From: Cellulosimicrobium cellulans
Lineage (GTDB): Bacteria > Actinomycetota > Actinomycetes > Actinomycetales > Cellulomonadaceae
Reading direction: 5' to 3'
DNA: 64,000 nt
Assembly (NCBI RefSeq): GCF_016907755.1
Contig: NZ_JAFBCN010000001.1
Location: 3,348,001 to 3,412,000 of the forward strand
Each line of letters starts with the position of its first letter. Position 1 is the stretch's first letter. Shown one piece after another: positions 55,322-64,000 of this stretch. The notes under the pieces are model-generated. The model did not search any database and had not been told where the DNA came from. It worked only from the letters and a program-made list of their open reading frames with translations. Made by a program: the position numbers and the translations under genes.

Positions 55322-56026
55322 TCAGGGTGTCGCGGGCCGGACGAGCTGGAGCCGCACCTCGACCGTGCCCTCGTCGCGCACCTGGACCGGCGCGACGGGC
55401 GGCACGGCGATGCCGAAGTCGGAGAAGCGGACGCCGATCGCGCCGGTCGCGAGGACGCCGTAGCCGGACCGCTGCGCCTCGAGCGCCACCGTCACGGCCT
55501 CGGTCTCGTCGCGGATCGTCAGCGCACCCGACGCCTCCAGCCGGACCGGGGACGTGGTCGTGGCCAGCTCGCTCACGTCGAGCGGTGTCGTGAGCGAGAA
55601 GAGCGTGGTCGGGTAGAGGTCCGTCTCGAGGGCCTGCTGGAGCTGGCGGTCCGCCACGGAGGACCCGGTCCGGAGCGTCGTCGTCTCGACCGTCACCGTC
55701 GCGGTCTGCAGCGATCCCGACCGCACCCGGAACGTCCCCGTGACGTCCGGGGTGACGCCCAGGAGCACGGCCTCGTCCGCCGGGACGTCCAGGACGTCGG
55801 CGCGGAAGCCCGCCTCGGAGCCGGGACCGACGACCCACTCGCCGTCCACGTCGAACGGGCCGGGCACGGCGGGCGCGGCGGACGCCGTCGACACCCCCGG
55901 CGACTGCAGGCCCAGCGGCGGCGGCGTGCGGCCCTCGCGCACCTCCGAGTACACGAAGGGGGCGAGAAGCACCACGACGAGCGCGAGGACCACCGACACG
56001 ACGATCCAGCGCGTGGACCTGCTCAT
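55322..56026 (-). CDS. YceI-like lipid-binding protein with N-terminal membrane anchor
   Basis: A 234-residue protein with one N-terminal membrane helix (about residues 8-27) and an extracellular YceI-type beta-barrel: VTGTFRVRSGSLQTATVTVETTTLRTGSSVADRQLQQALETDLYPTTLFSLT carries the family's characteristic region, where strands lead to the F-P/Y-P segment. YceI proteins bind isoprenoid or fatty lipids. It is 35 bp upstream of the MntR-like gene on the same strand. Confidence 0.8.
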   Translation of the reverse strand: MSRSTRWIVVSVVLALVVVLLAPFVYSEVREGRTPPPLGLQSPGVSTASAAPAVPGPFDVDGEWVVGPGSEAGFRADVLDVPADEAVLLGVTPDVTGTFRVRSGSLQTATVTVETTTLRTGSSVADRQLQQALETDLYPTTLFSLTTPLDVSELATTTSPVRLEASGALTIRDETEAVTVALEAQRSGYGVLATGAIGVRFSDFGIAVPPVAPVQVRDEGTVEVRLQLVRPATP

Positions 56027-56080
56027 ACGTCACATCCTGCCGTGTCCGGCCGTGCGCGGCGAGGACCGACGCGCGCCGTC

Positions 56081-57922
56081 TCAGCCCTCGGTGGCGGGCG
56101 CGTCGTCGGTGGGCTCGTCGGCGGGGACGCCCCCACCCTCGACGTCCTCCTCGCCTCCGTCGTCACCTGCCGGCTCCTCGACCACCGGCACGCCCGACGG
56201 CGTGGGCCAGGCGATGCGCGGCCAGACCTTCGCGGACTCGTCGGTCCCGATCTGCACGAGCTGCCAGTCGACGATGCGGCGCCGCTCGGGGTCGAAGCGC
56301 AGCACCGTCATCTCGGCCGTGCCCTTGAGCGGGCCGATGCGGAGCTGGTCCTTGACCGCCCCCGCGGTGCTGCCGCTCACGTACCGGACGCCGCCACCCG
56401 TCCGCTCCGGCCCGGACCGGGTGTGCATGTGGCCGGAGATCTGGTTCGGCACGCAGCCGGAGTCGAGGGCCTCGTTCCCCATGCGCGGCGTGTGGATCAG
56501 GAGGAGGTCGATGCCGTCCCCGTCCTCCTGCTCGGCGCACGCGACCTCGGTGAGGCGGGCCGCGTACTCCTCGGGGGTCTCCTCGCGCGGCGGCTGGCTG
56601 CCCAGGCCGAGGCGCGTCTCGAGCGGGTCGCGGTCGCCGAGGATGCGGATCCCGTCGACCTCGACGACCTTCCCGTCCAGCACGGTCTGGCCGTTGGCCC
56701 GCTCCTGCGCCGAGGTCTCGACGCTGTCGTGGTTGCCGTCGGAGACGACCATGGTCGCGCCCTTCGGCACCGCGGACGCGAACGAGTCGACGCAGAACGA
56801 CTCGACGGCGGTGCCGTTCATCGTCGTGTCGCCGGCGTTGAGCACGATCGACGCGCCGGAGCGCTCGGCCGCGGTCCGGATGAGGGGCGTCATGCCCGTG
56901 TTGCAGTGCAGGTCGCTCACGACCAGGAGCGTGACGAGGTCCTCCTCGGCCGCGGGCTCCGGAGCGGTCTCGTCGGTCGCCTCGGCGTCGGCCGAGCCCT
57001 CGGCGCCGGAGATCTCGTCACCGGTGCCCGACGGCGGGGCGTCGGTCGCCCCGTCCTCGTCTCCCGGGGCGCCGGTCCCCTCGGGCGACGTCGCGTCGTC
57101 GGGCGACGGGTCGTCGGACGTCGCGGTGGCCGCGGGGCGCGGTGCGGTGAGGCGCTGGATGCGGTCGCGCCGGTCCCACGCCTCGACGAGGTTGGCGTCC
57201 GCCCGCGCGTAGAAGTCCTCGTTCTCGCGGTAGAGGTCGATGAGCATCGCGCCGTAGGTGTCGACGACGCCCGCGAGCCGACCGGTGATGCGCGCACCCT
57301 CGAGCGGGGTCCCGTCGAACACGGCGGACGCGCGCTGGGACGGGCCCGTCGTCGTGCCGGGGTCGCTCGCGACGAGGGAGACGCCGACGAGGGAGACGAG
57401 GACGACCCCGGCCGTGATCTCGTACGTGCGCGGCGCGACGCGCGCGGTGAGCTCGCGGCGGCGCGGCGGGCCGAGCAGCAGGTAGAGCCCGGCGCCGACG
57501 GCCGCGACGACGAGGATCGCGAAGCCCGTCCGGCGCAGCGCGTCGACGACGAGGGCCCGCGCGACGGAGCCGATCGTCTCCTGCGGGCCGCCGAAGAAGC
57601 GCAGGTAGTCCTCGAGGTCCTGCGACAAGCCCTCGAGCGTGTCCGCCTGCCCGACCGCGGTGAGGTCGGCGGGGATCTCCTCCACCGTGACGTCGGCGCC
57701 GAGGCCGAGGGGCAGCGGGGAGTCGATCTGGATGGTGCCGAGCGGGCCGAGGTCGACGGTGACGAGACCGTTGGTCGTGACCTCGTAGAGCGCCTCGTGC
57801 GGGCCGAGGCTGCGCTCTGCGGTCGCGGTCGTGACCCCCCACACGACGCACGGCACGAGCGCGAGCAGGACGGCGAGGGTCCAGCGGACCCAGCGGGGCG
57901 GGGTGCGGTGCGGACGGCTCAT
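56081..57922 (-). CDS. Membrane-anchored metallophosphoesterase
   Basis: A 613-residue protein with two membrane helices (about 14-32 and 130-150, plus another near 172-190) and a long Asp/Thr/Pro/Gly-rich linker. The C-terminal calcineurin-type phosphoesterase domain (about 310-560) has all five blocks: VVSDLHCN, NAGDTTMNG, VSDGNHDS, LLIHTPRM and SGHMH, i.e. a complete two-metal site. It would act outside the membrane. The substrate is unknown. ATG at 57922. Confidence 0.85.
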   Translation of the reverse strand: MSRPHRTPPRWVRWTLAVLLALVPCVVWGVTTATAERSLGPHEALYEVTTNGLVTVDLGPLGTIQIDSPLPLGLGADVTVEEIPADLTAVGQADTLEGLSQDLEDYLRFFGGPQETIGSVARALVVDALRRTGFAILVVAAVGAGLYLLLGPPRRRELTARVAPRTYEITAGVVLVSLVGVSLVASDPGTTTGPSQRASAVFDGTPLEGARITGRLAGVVDTYGAMLIDLYRENEDFYARADANLVEAWDRRDRIQRLTAPRPAATATSDDPSPDDATSPEGTGAPGDEDGATDAPPSGTGDEISGAEGSADAEATDETAPEPAAEEDLVTLLVVSDLHCNTGMTPLIRTAAERSGASIVLNAGDTTMNGTAVESFCVDSFASAVPKGATMVVSDGNHDSVETSAQERANGQTVLDGKVVEVDGIRILGDRDPLETRLGLGSQPPREETPEEYAARLTEVACAEQEDGDGIDLLLIHTPRMGNEALDSGCVPNQISGHMHTRSGPERTGGGVRYVSGSTAGAVKDQLRIGPLKGTAEMTVLRFDPERRRIVDWQLVQIGTDESAKVWPRIAWPTPSGVPVVEEPAGDDGGEEDVEGGGVPADEPTDDAPATEG

Positions 57923-57969
57923 CACCGCCCAGCCTCCCGGATCCGGGCCCCCGTCGCCAACCGCGAGCG

Positions 57970-58007
57970 CCGCGCGCCCCGCCGCGAGGGTGCGGCGGGG
58001 CGCGCGG
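57970..58007 (-). terminator. Terminator after the DHA2 exporter
   Basis: CCGCGCGCCCCGCCGC (57970-57985) pairs perfectly with GCGGCGGGGCGCGCGG (57992-58007), a 16-bp stem 12 nt after the stop at 58020. Confidence 0.75.
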
Positions 58008-58019
58008 TGCGGTGCGTCG

Positions 58020-59588
58020 TCAGGACTTCGCGCCCCGCAGCGTGACGAGCGCCACGCCCGCGGCGACGAGCATGAGCACGACCCCGATGAGCGACGTCGT
58101 GCCCACGCCGCTGCCGAACGCGGCGTGCGCGGAGTCGAGCAGCGCCTGCGCCTGCCCGGCGGGCAGGGTGGACGCGACCTGGGTGGCGCCGCCGAGCGTC
58201 TCGGCCGCGGCGACGGCGTCGGCCGCGGGGACGCCCGCCGGGACGACGACGTTCGCGTGGTACGACGCGGTGAGGATGCTCCCCAGCACGGCGGTGCCGA
58301 GGACGGCACCCACCTCGTACGCGGTCTCGGAGATCGCGGACGCCGCGCCCGCCTTGGCGGCGGGGACGGACGACACGATGAGGTCGTTCGACACGGTCTC
58401 GGCCGCGCCGACGCCGAGGGACAGGACGACGAACGCCACGACCAGCAGCAGGAGGGTGCTCTCCCCCGCCCCCGCGGCGACGACCGCGTACCCGGCCGCG
58501 GAGAACAGCAGCGCGACGGCGACGACGTGCGCCGGGCGCACGCGGCGCACGACCCGCACGACGCCCAGGCCCGCCACGATCATGACCAGCAGACCGGGCA
58601 GGAGCGCGACACCCGCCTGCATGGGGGTGAGCCCGAGCACGAGCTGCACGTCCTGGGACACGAAGAACAGGAACCCGACGAGCGAGAACACGGACAGCAG
58701 GTTGACGAGCACCGCGCCGCTGAAGGCCCCGTGGGTGAACAGGCGCACGTCGATCATCGGGTCCGGCCGGCGGAGCTGGCGGCGCACGAACAGCGTCCCG
58801 GCGACCAGCCCGACGACGACGCTGCCGACCGCGAGGGTGCTCGCCCCGGACTTGGCGAGCATCTTGATGCCGTAGACGACGGGGGTCATGGTCGCCATGA
58901 CGAGCACGATCGACAGGACGTCGATGCGACCCGGGGCGGGGTCGCGCGACTCGGGCACGAAGAACGGCGCGAGCGCGAGCAGCAGCACGAGCACCGGGAC
59001 GGCGAGGAGGAAGACCGAGCCCCACCAGAAGTGCTCGAGCAGGAACCCGCCGACGATCGGGCCGAGGGCCGACCCGGCGGCGAACCCCGCCGCCCAGATC
59101 GCGATGGCCAGGCGGCGTTCCTCGCGGTCGACGAAGACGTTGCGCAGGAGCGAGAGCGTCGACGGCATGAGCATCGCGCCGAAGAAGCCGAGCGCGGCGC
59201 GGGACGCGACGAGCGCCCCGGCCGTGGGCGCGTAGGCGGCGACGACCGACACGGCCGCGAAGCCCACGGCGCCGACGAGCAGCAGCCGCCGGCGGCCGAC
59301 GCGGTCGGCGAACGAGCCCATCGGCACGAGCAGGCCGGCGAGCACGAGCGGGTAGATGTCGATGATCCACAGGAGCTGTGTCCCGCTGGGGCGCAGCGAC
59401 TCGGAGATCTGGGGCAGCGCGAAGCTCAGCACGGTGTTGTCGATCGACACGAGCAGCACCGGGAGCATCAGCACGGCGAGCGCGAACCAGCGGCCGGCGG
59501 CGCCGCGCGCGGGTCCGCGCGTCGCGGTCGCGTGCTGGGCGGGTGCGGTCCTGCCGGCCGTCGAGGTCGTCGTCACGGGGGTCGTCAC
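58020..59588 (-). CDS. MFS multidrug exporter, DHA2 (QacA/SmvA-like)
   Basis: A 522-residue 14-helix exporter. LLVSIDNTVLSFALPQISESL in helix 1 is motif D1 of the DHA2 family and MGSFADRVGRRRLLLVGAVGF is motif A; ALGPIVGGFLLEHFWWGSVFLLAVPV is motif C. It resembles SmvA/QacA quaternary-ammonium exporters. GTG at 59588; a second in-frame GTG lies four codons later. A divergent TetR regulator and an operator palindrome suggest drug-inducible expression. Confidence 0.88.
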   Translation of the reverse strand: MTTPVTTTSTAGRTAPAQHATATRGPARGAAGRWFALAVLMLPVLLVSIDNTVLSFALPQISESLRPSGTQLLWIIDIYPLVLAGLLVPMGSFADRVGRRRLLLVGAVGFAAVSVVAAYAPTAGALVASRAALGFFGAMLMPSTLSLLRNVFVDREERRLAIAIWAAGFAAGSALGPIVGGFLLEHFWWGSVFLLAVPVLVLLLALAPFFVPESRDPAPGRIDVLSIVLVMATMTPVVYGIKMLAKSGASTLAVGSVVVGLVAGTLFVRRQLRRPDPMIDVRLFTHGAFSGAVLVNLLSVFSLVGFLFFVSQDVQLVLGLTPMQAGVALLPGLLVMIVAGLGVVRVVRRVRPAHVVAVALLFSAAGYAVVAAGAGESTLLLLVVAFVVLSLGVGAAETVSNDLIVSSVPAAKAGAASAISETAYEVGAVLGTAVLGSILTASYHANVVVPAGVPAADAVAAAETLGGATQVASTLPAGQAQALLDSAHAAFGSGVGTTSLIGVVLMLVAAGVALVTLRGAKS

Positions 59589-59649
59589 GGCGAGGGTCCT
59601 TCCACGTCTTCCGGGCGGTCGGGGCGACGCGGTGGCGTCGAACTTCCAA

Positions 59650-59663
59650 ACCGTCCAGACGGT
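59650..59663. promoter_or_regulatory. TetR operator candidate
   Basis: ACCGTC-CA-GACGGT is a 6-bp inverted repeat in an AT-richer patch (AACTTCCAAACCGTCCAGAC), 62 bp upstream of the exporter start and in the gap between the divergent exporter and TetR genes. It is of the size expected for a TetR-family operator. Confidence 0.55.
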
Positions 59664-59798
59664 ACAGTAACGATCTTGGGGCTCGTCGTCATCCCGAGTC
59701 CGGTGTGACGCTGCGCACCGACCGCTCCCCTGTCAGTCAGGGTGCGCTGCCGTGGTCGGGCGACTGGCGCACCCGGGCCTCCCACTACCCTCGGAACC

Positions 59799-60428
59799 AT
59801 GCCGCCGCCCCCCGCCGCCCGCGCCAAGGTCCTGCGCGCGTTCGCGTCCCTCCTCGTCGAGCAGGGCGAGCGCGCCGCCACGCTCGAGGCCGTCGCCGAG
59901 CGCGCCGGGGTGTCCAAGGGCGGGCTCCTCTACCACTTCGGCTCCAAGGACGCGCTCGCCGACGGCCTCACCGAGCACCTGCGCGAGCTCACCGCCGCCG
60001 ACGTCGAGACGATGCGCGCCGCGCCCGCGGGCGCCGTCGACTACCTCATCCGCACCTCGACGCTCGTCGACACCGAGTTCGAGCTCGTCTACCTCGCCGT
60101 CTCGCGCCTCGCGCAGGGGTCGTACCCGCGCGCCCGCGCGGCGCTCGACGGCGCGCACGACGCCTGGACCCGCGCCGTCCTCGACGAGGTGGGCGACCCG
60201 GTCGTCGCGCGCGCGATCGTCCTGCTCAGCGACGGGCTCTACGCGCACGCCGCGCTGAGCAGCGACGTGCTCGGCCGTGTCACGGGCGGCACGGCCGAGA
60301 CGGACGACGGTGACGGCGTCCCCGAGGAGGACCTCGCCTTCCGCGGACCCCGTCCCGGCGACGACGTCGACGACCTCCTCCGGCTCCTCGACGAGCTCGT
60401 CGCGCTGCGCCGCGCGTCGACCGCCTGA
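59799..60428 (+). CDS. TetR-family transcriptional regulator
   Basis: A 209-residue repressor. The N-terminal TetR helix-turn-helix is RAATLEAVAERAGVSKGGLLYHFGSKDALADGL (about residues 25-57). The C-terminal ligand domain is of the TetR_C_37-like kind with an acidic insert (AETDDGDGVPEEDL). It is divergent from the DHA2 exporter and most likely controls it, in the manner of QacR. ATG at 59799. Confidence 0.88.
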   Translation: MPPPPAARAKVLRAFASLLVEQGERAATLEAVAERAGVSKGGLLYHFGSKDALADGLTEHLRELTAADVETMRAAPAGAVDYLIRTSTLVDTEFELVYLAVSRLAQGSYPRARAALDGAHDAWTRAVLDEVGDPVVARAIVLLSDGLYAHAALSSDVLGRVTGGTAETDDGDGVPEEDLAFRGPRPGDDVDDLLRLLDELVALRRASTA

Positions 60429-60449
60429 CGCGGGACCGTCCCGCAGACG

Positions 60450-60495
60450 CCGGAGGCCCGGTGGCACGCCTGTCGACGCGCCACCGGGCCTCCGG
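60450..60495. terminator. Bidirectional terminator
   Basis: CCGGAGGCCCGGTGGC (60450-60465) pairs perfectly with GCCACCGGGCCTCCGG (60480-60495), a 16-bp stem between the stops of the TetR gene and the convergent secreted protein gene. Confidence 0.8.
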
Positions 60496-60515
60496 TCCTC
60501 GGGTGCGGCGCGGAA

Positions 60516-61994
60516 CTACCCGCCGAGCCAGAACGGGACGGCACGCTCCCGCGTGACCTGCTCGCCGTCGACGTCGGCCGTGAAGGAGACGTCCACCTGG
60601 CCCTCGACGGGCTCCGTCGTGCGCACGGCGAACGCCTGGTACGCGCTCGCCCCCGCCGCGACGCGCGGGAAGTGCTTGCGCCCGAACGGCGTCACGACGC
60701 TCACGTCCGCCGTGCTGTCACCCTCGTTGAGCACGCGCACGCTGAGGTAGAGCTCGCCCGCGAGCCACCGCTGGCTCACGTCGACGGAGAAGTGCGGGCC
60801 GGGGTCGTCGGCGCACGGGTCGGAGGTGGGCGCGTCCTCCCAGACGGCCCGGTAGGAGCGTGAGTACGTCCATCCGTCGACCCATTCCGACGCCCCGAGG
60901 ACCAGGTCGATGTCGTCGAGCCTCCACGTCTCGTCGTACGCCGGCGAGACCGAACCGTCGCCGTGGGTGACGAATCCCGGCCAGGGCTCGCGGGTGACCC
61001 ACGGGTGGCCGAAGCCGGCGTCTCCGTACACGACGTCGTACCCGGAGTTCGGCCCCTCCCACGAGATGAGGAACGAGCTCTCGTCCACCCCTGCCGGGGG
61101 GTTGACGACGATGTCGACGAACGGCGCTCCGGCCTCGCACACCGGGGTCACCGAGACGACCTCGAGCTCGCACCGTGGCCGCACGACGGAGCTCCACTCG
61201 AGGAGGAGCCGTCCGTCCCCGAGCGCTCGCCACTCCCCTGTCGTACCGGCGCCGCCGGGGAACTCGTACCCGGACGCCGCGGTCGCGACGATGCCGTCGT
61301 CGCCACGGCTGTACGACACCGCCGCGCTGTCGGACGGGAGTCGCGCGTCCTCCGGCGTCGCCGCGCAGTCCGTGAGCGCCGGGGGCGTCTCGGGCACGAC
61401 GATCTCGCCGCCCGAACCGCAGGACGAGACGCCCGACTCGCTCCGGTCGAAGGCGTCGTCCTCCGCGTCGACGACGACCTGCCACGTCTGGCCCGACCAC
61501 TCGTCGAGCCGGGTGCCGAACCAGTAGGAGCCGTACTCGTCGACGACGCCCTCGGTGAGGGCCTCGGCATCCACCGCGACGGTGACGGTCGAGCCGGCAG
61601 GGAAGCCACCGAGCGAGACGTTGAGGTTCCCGCAGTACGCGTCGGCGTAGAACCAGTCGCTCGGCGGGTCTCCGCACGGCACCGTCGTGCCGCCGTCCGA
61701 GAAGTCGTCGACGTCGCCCGGTGCGTCGACGACGACGCTCCAGGCGTGCGCGACCGAGCCGTCGACGTCGTACCAGAGAGTGTGGTAGCCGTCGAACAAG
61801 ACGTCTTCGACCGTCTCGCCGTCGACGGTCGCGACGAAGGACGTACCCTCCGGATACCCGTCGAGCGTGACGTAGAGGGACGAGCAGCCGGCTTGGACGT
61901 CAGGGGTGGCGGCGGCTGCGGGGGTCGCGGTGGCGACGCCCAGCCCGCCGAGGGCCAGCACCGTCCCCACGGTGCCGGCAAGGAGCTTCTTCAC
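60516..61994 (-). CDS. Secreted repeat-containing beta-rich protein
   Basis: A 492-residue exported protein of no recognised family. The Sec signal (MKKLLAGTVGTVLALGG, cleavage near ATPAAAA at about residue 29) is followed by two similar domains of about 70 residues, each opening with Cys-x-x-L (SLYVTLDGYPEGTSFVATVD; NLNVSLGGFPAGSTVTVAVD) and ending with a Cys-Gly, so each may hold one disulfide. A central Cys-containing domain and a C-terminal Ig-like domain (VDVSQRWLAGELYLSVRVLN) follow. It has no membrane anchor or sorting signal and may be an adhesin or wall-associated protein. GTG at 61994 begins the signal peptide. Confidence 0.7.
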   Translation of the reverse strand: MKKLLAGTVGTVLALGGLGVATATPAAAATPDVQAGCSSLYVTLDGYPEGTSFVATVDGETVEDVLFDGYHTLWYDVDGSVAHAWSVVVDAPGDVDDFSDGGTTVPCGDPPSDWFYADAYCGNLNVSLGGFPAGSTVTVAVDAEALTEGVVDEYGSYWFGTRLDEWSGQTWQVVVDAEDDAFDRSESGVSSCGSGGEIVVPETPPALTDCAATPEDARLPSDSAAVSYSRGDDGIVATAASGYEFPGGAGTTGEWRALGDGRLLLEWSSVVRPRCELEVVSVTPVCEAGAPFVDIVVNPPAGVDESSFLISWEGPNSGYDVVYGDAGFGHPWVTREPWPGFVTHGDGSVSPAYDETWRLDDIDLVLGASEWVDGWTYSRSYRAVWEDAPTSDPCADDPGPHFSVDVSQRWLAGELYLSVRVLNEGDSTADVSVVTPFGRKHFPRVAAGASAYQAFAVRTTEPVEGQVDVSFTADVDGEQVTRERAVPFWLGG

Positions 61995-62129
61995 TCGGTT
62001 TCGTGGTCCTTCACAAGAGGACGGCGCACGCCGTCGGCGGAGATGTCGAGCGCATTCAACCAGACCTGGGCACGACCTGGACATCCCCGACGAACCACCT
62101 GTGCGGCGCGACCGACGCCGACCGGGGGG

Positions 62130-62582
62130 TCAGCCGTCGTAGGCCGCCCGCAGCGGTCCCAGGTCGAGCTTGACCTGCGTCATCATCACGTCGACGACGC
62201 GCTGGACGCGGGCGGGGTCCGGGTCCTGCAGCATCGCGAGGAACTCCACGGGGACGACCTGCCACGACAGCCCGAACCGGTCCTTGAGCCAGCCGCACTG
62301 CGACTCCTGGCCGCCGTCGGTGAGCGCTGCCCAGTACTCGTCGACCTCAGCCTGCGACTCGCACTCGACGACGAAGGACACCGCCTCGGTGAACGGGAAC
62401 TGCGGGCCGCCGTTGATGGCGGCGAACCGGTGCCCCGCGAGCTCGAAGTCGGCCGACACCGCCGTGCCGTCGGGCTGGCGGAACACGTCGCCGACCGTCG
62501 CGTCGGGGAAGACGCTCGCGTAGAAGGTGACGGCCTCCTCGAGGTTGCCGTCGAACCACAGGCTGGGCACGATCGCGCGCAT
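62130..62582 (-). CDS. PhnB-like VOC protein
   Basis: A 150-residue protein of the PhnB/3-demethylubiquinone-methyltransferase-like branch of the VOC fold: IVPSLWFDGNLEEAVTFYASVFPDA, FTEAVSFVVECESQAEVDEYWAALTDGGQESQCGWLKDRFGLSWQVVP. The last segment is a family signature. Biochemical role unknown. It is 135 bp from the secreted protein gene and 134 bp from Ku. Confidence 0.85.
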   Translation of the reverse strand: MRAIVPSLWFDGNLEEAVTFYASVFPDATVGDVFRQPDGTAVSADFELAGHRFAAINGGPQFPFTEAVSFVVECESQAEVDEYWAALTDGGQESQCGWLKDRFGLSWQVVPVEFLAMLQDPDPARVQRVVDVMMTQVKLDLGPLRAAYDG

Positions 62583-62716
62583 CGTCGTCTCCGTTCGTCA
62601 CAGGTCTCACGGGCGGCCGGACCACCGCCCACCGGTTCCGACGGGTGCCGGAGCCCGAACTCATCGCGCGCCTCTGACCCCGCGTCGGTCGAGCCGGGTC
62701 GGCAGGAACCGTCGCC

Positions 62717-63727
62717 CTACGCGGACGCCTTCTTGCGGGTCGTCTTGGCCGCCGTCGACTTCTCCTTCGACGTCGAGCGGCCCGTGCTCTTCTTCGCAGC
62801 GGGCTTCGTGCCCTCGTCCTTCGTGCCGCCACCCTGGGCCCGGGACCCGGAGGAGCCCTTGCCCGACGACGAGGCGGCCTTGCGGCTCGAGCCGCCCTTC
62901 GCGGTCGACCCGCCGGACGACCCCGACCCGCTCGTGCGGCCGCTCTTCGACGACGCGACGGACTTGCGCAGCGCCTCCATGAGGTCGATGACCTCGGCGC
63001 CCTCGCCCTCCTCAGGCTGCTCGCCGAAGGTCTCGGCGGTGTCGAGCGCGTCGCCCTGCTCGAGCTTGGCCTCGATGAGCTGGCGGAGCTGCACCTGGTA
63101 GTCGTCCTCGTACTCCTCGGGCGTGAAGTCCGCCTCGAAGCTCGCGACGAGCTGCGCGGACATGGCGAGCTCCTTGTCGGTCACCTTCGCCTCGTCGTCG
63201 AGCGAGGGGAACGCGGCCTCGCGCACCTCGTCGGCCCACAGCAGCGTCTGGAGGACGAGCATGTCGTCGCGCACGCGCATCGCGGCGAGCCGCGTGCGCT
63301 GGCGCAGCGCGAACTTCACGATCGCCGTCCGGTCGGTCTCCTCGAGCGTGCGCCGCATGAGCACGTACGCCTTGTTGGACGTGGAGTCGGGCTCGAGGTA
63401 GTAGCTGCGGTCGAGCAGGAGCGGGTCGATCTGCTCGCTCGGCACGAACTCGACGACCTCGATCTCGCGGCTGCGCTCCGCGGGGAGCGCCGAGAAGTCC
63501 TCGCCCGTGAGCACGACGGTGCGCTCGCCGTCGTCGTACGCCTTGTCGATGTGCTCGTAGGGCACGACCTCGCCGTCGATCTCGCACACGCGCCGGTAGC
63601 GGATGCGCCCGCCGTCCTTGTCGTGCACCTGGTGCAACGGCACGTCGTGGTCCTCCGTCGCGGAGTACACCTTGACGGGGACGTTGACGAGACCGAACGT
63701 GATGGCGCCCTTCCAGATGGCCCTCAT
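62717..63727 (-). CDS. ku: Non-homologous end-joining protein Ku
   Basis: A 336-residue bacterial Ku that binds DNA double-strand ends and recruits LigD. MRAIWKGAITFGLVNVPVKVYSAT is the invariant N-terminus and the beta-barrel core runs to about residue 255. The last 75 residues are Lys/Ser/Gly/Ala/Thr-rich with no acidic clusters, like the basic tails of mycobacterial Ku that bind DNA non-specifically. ATG at 63727. No ligD lies in the window. Confidence 0.95.
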   Translation of the reverse strand: MRAIWKGAITFGLVNVPVKVYSATEDHDVPLHQVHDKDGGRIRYRRVCEIDGEVVPYEHIDKAYDDGERTVVLTGEDFSALPAERSREIEVVEFVPSEQIDPLLLDRSYYLEPDSTSNKAYVLMRRTLEETDRTAIVKFALRQRTRLAAMRVRDDMLVLQTLLWADEVREAAFPSLDDEAKVTDKELAMSAQLVASFEADFTPEEYEDDYQVQLRQLIEAKLEQGDALDTAETFGEQPEEGEGAEVIDLMEALRKSVASSKSGRTSGSGSSGGSTAKGGSSRKAASSSGKGSSGSRAQGGGTKDEGTKPAAKKSTGRSTSKEKSTAAKTTRKKASA

Positions 63728-63853
63728 CCGTCCATGGTGGCGCCCCGCGCGCCCGCCCGCGAGGGGGGCGGTGTCCGTGGTTCGCACGCGGGCGGCGTCC
63801 GCAGCGCGCCCGACGACGCCCGCCGTGTGGGTGGCCCGCGGCACCATGGTCTC

Positions 63854-64000
63854 GTGGCGGGGACGAGGTTCGAGTTCGAGGCAGAGCTGTGGCGGTGGGA
63901 GGCGCGCACCGACAGCTGGGTGTTCGCCGCGCTGCCGGAGGACGTGAGCGACGAGATCGCGGAGCTGCCGCTCCCGCCCGCGGGGTTCGGCTCCGTCAAG
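63854..64000 (+). CDS. DUF1905 domain protein, N-terminal fragment
   Basis: The first 49 codons of a gene that leaves the window on the right, starting with GTG at 63854. FEFEAELWRWEARTDSWVFAALP and PPAGFGSVK are the start of the DUF1905 beta-barrel found in small actinobacterial proteins, often followed by a YdeI-like domain. It is divergent from ku across 126 bp. Confidence 0.7.
   Translation, partial: MAGTRFEFEAELWRWEARTDSWVFAALPEDVSDEIAELPLPPAGFGSVK

Noticed and set aside
62717-62960. Ku C-terminal Lys/Ser/Gly-rich tail as a frameshifted end
   Set aside because: Composition and length match the basic tails of actinobacterial Ku proteins, and the frame closes normally at 62717.

Overview
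The window is one contiguous chromosomal stretch of a very GC-rich actinobacterium. GTG starts are frequent, GTGA and ATGA start/stop overlaps are common, and several families are typically actinobacterial (DUF3097, the DinB-like maleylpyruvate isomerase family, LRV-domain membrane proteins, bacterial Ku, a LEU-type leader on leuA). Gene content and order (uppS-recO-leuA-era-tlyC-ybeY-phoH-HIT-rsmE-dnaJ-hrcA-hemW-lepA-rpsT-holA-comEC-comEA-degV-leuS) fit the order Micrococcales, perhaps near Cellulosimicrobium/Cellulomonas. That placement is inferred from gene order, not measured.

Layout. 1-4.8 kb: the 5' end of glycyl-tRNA synthetase, divergent from a zinc-uptake operon znuA-znuC-znuB-zur with a Zur-box-like palindrome, then a VTT membrane protein and an alpha/beta hydrolase. 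4.8-11.3 kb (minus strand): VOC protein, uppS, recO, leuA with a Leu-rich leader peptide and pseudoknot leader, and a large LRV membrane protein. 11.5-15.4 kb (plus strand): an accessory cassette of a small secreted two-cysteine protein, a lipoprotein, a peptidoglycan-binding adaptor, an ABC ATPase and a MacB-like permease. 15.4-27.7 kb (minus): PQQ-type propeller protein, membrane-linked hydrolase, the era/tlyC/ybeY/phoH cluster, HIT/rsmE, dnaJ/hrcA behind a CIRCE element, and an MFS exporter. 27.8-36.7 kb: DUF3097, two paralogous Pro-rich membrane proteins, an OafA/SGNH acyltransferase, hemW and lepA. 36.9-45.7 kb: DJ-1/PfpI protein, DinB-like protein, a solitary PemK/MazF-like protein, rpsT, holA, comEC, comEA and degV. 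45.7-51.8 kb: a HerA/DUF853-type ATPase, a doubly broken DUF559-type gene framed by two copies of the same long palindrome, and leuS. 51.8-64 kb: YbjQ, VKOR, MFS, an MntR-like DtxR regulator, YceI, a metallophosphoesterase, a DHA2 exporter with a divergent TetR regulator, a repeat-containing secreted protein, a PhnB-like protein, Ku, and the start of a DUF1905 gene.

Most of the window is housekeeping. The parts most worth attention are (i) the secreted-protein/ABC-exporter cassette at 11.5-15.4 kb, with a hairpin after its first gene, which looks like an export or self-protection locus for a small secreted effector; (ii) the leuA leader peptide with a stop-codon-proximal pseudoknot; (iii) unusual long intergenic palindromes, above all the matched pair flanking the DUF559 pseudogene; and (iv) metal and stress regulators whose sites can be read directly (Zur, CIRCE, MntR-like, TetR). 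No tRNA, rRNA, CRISPR array, intact insertion sequence or prophage was seen.
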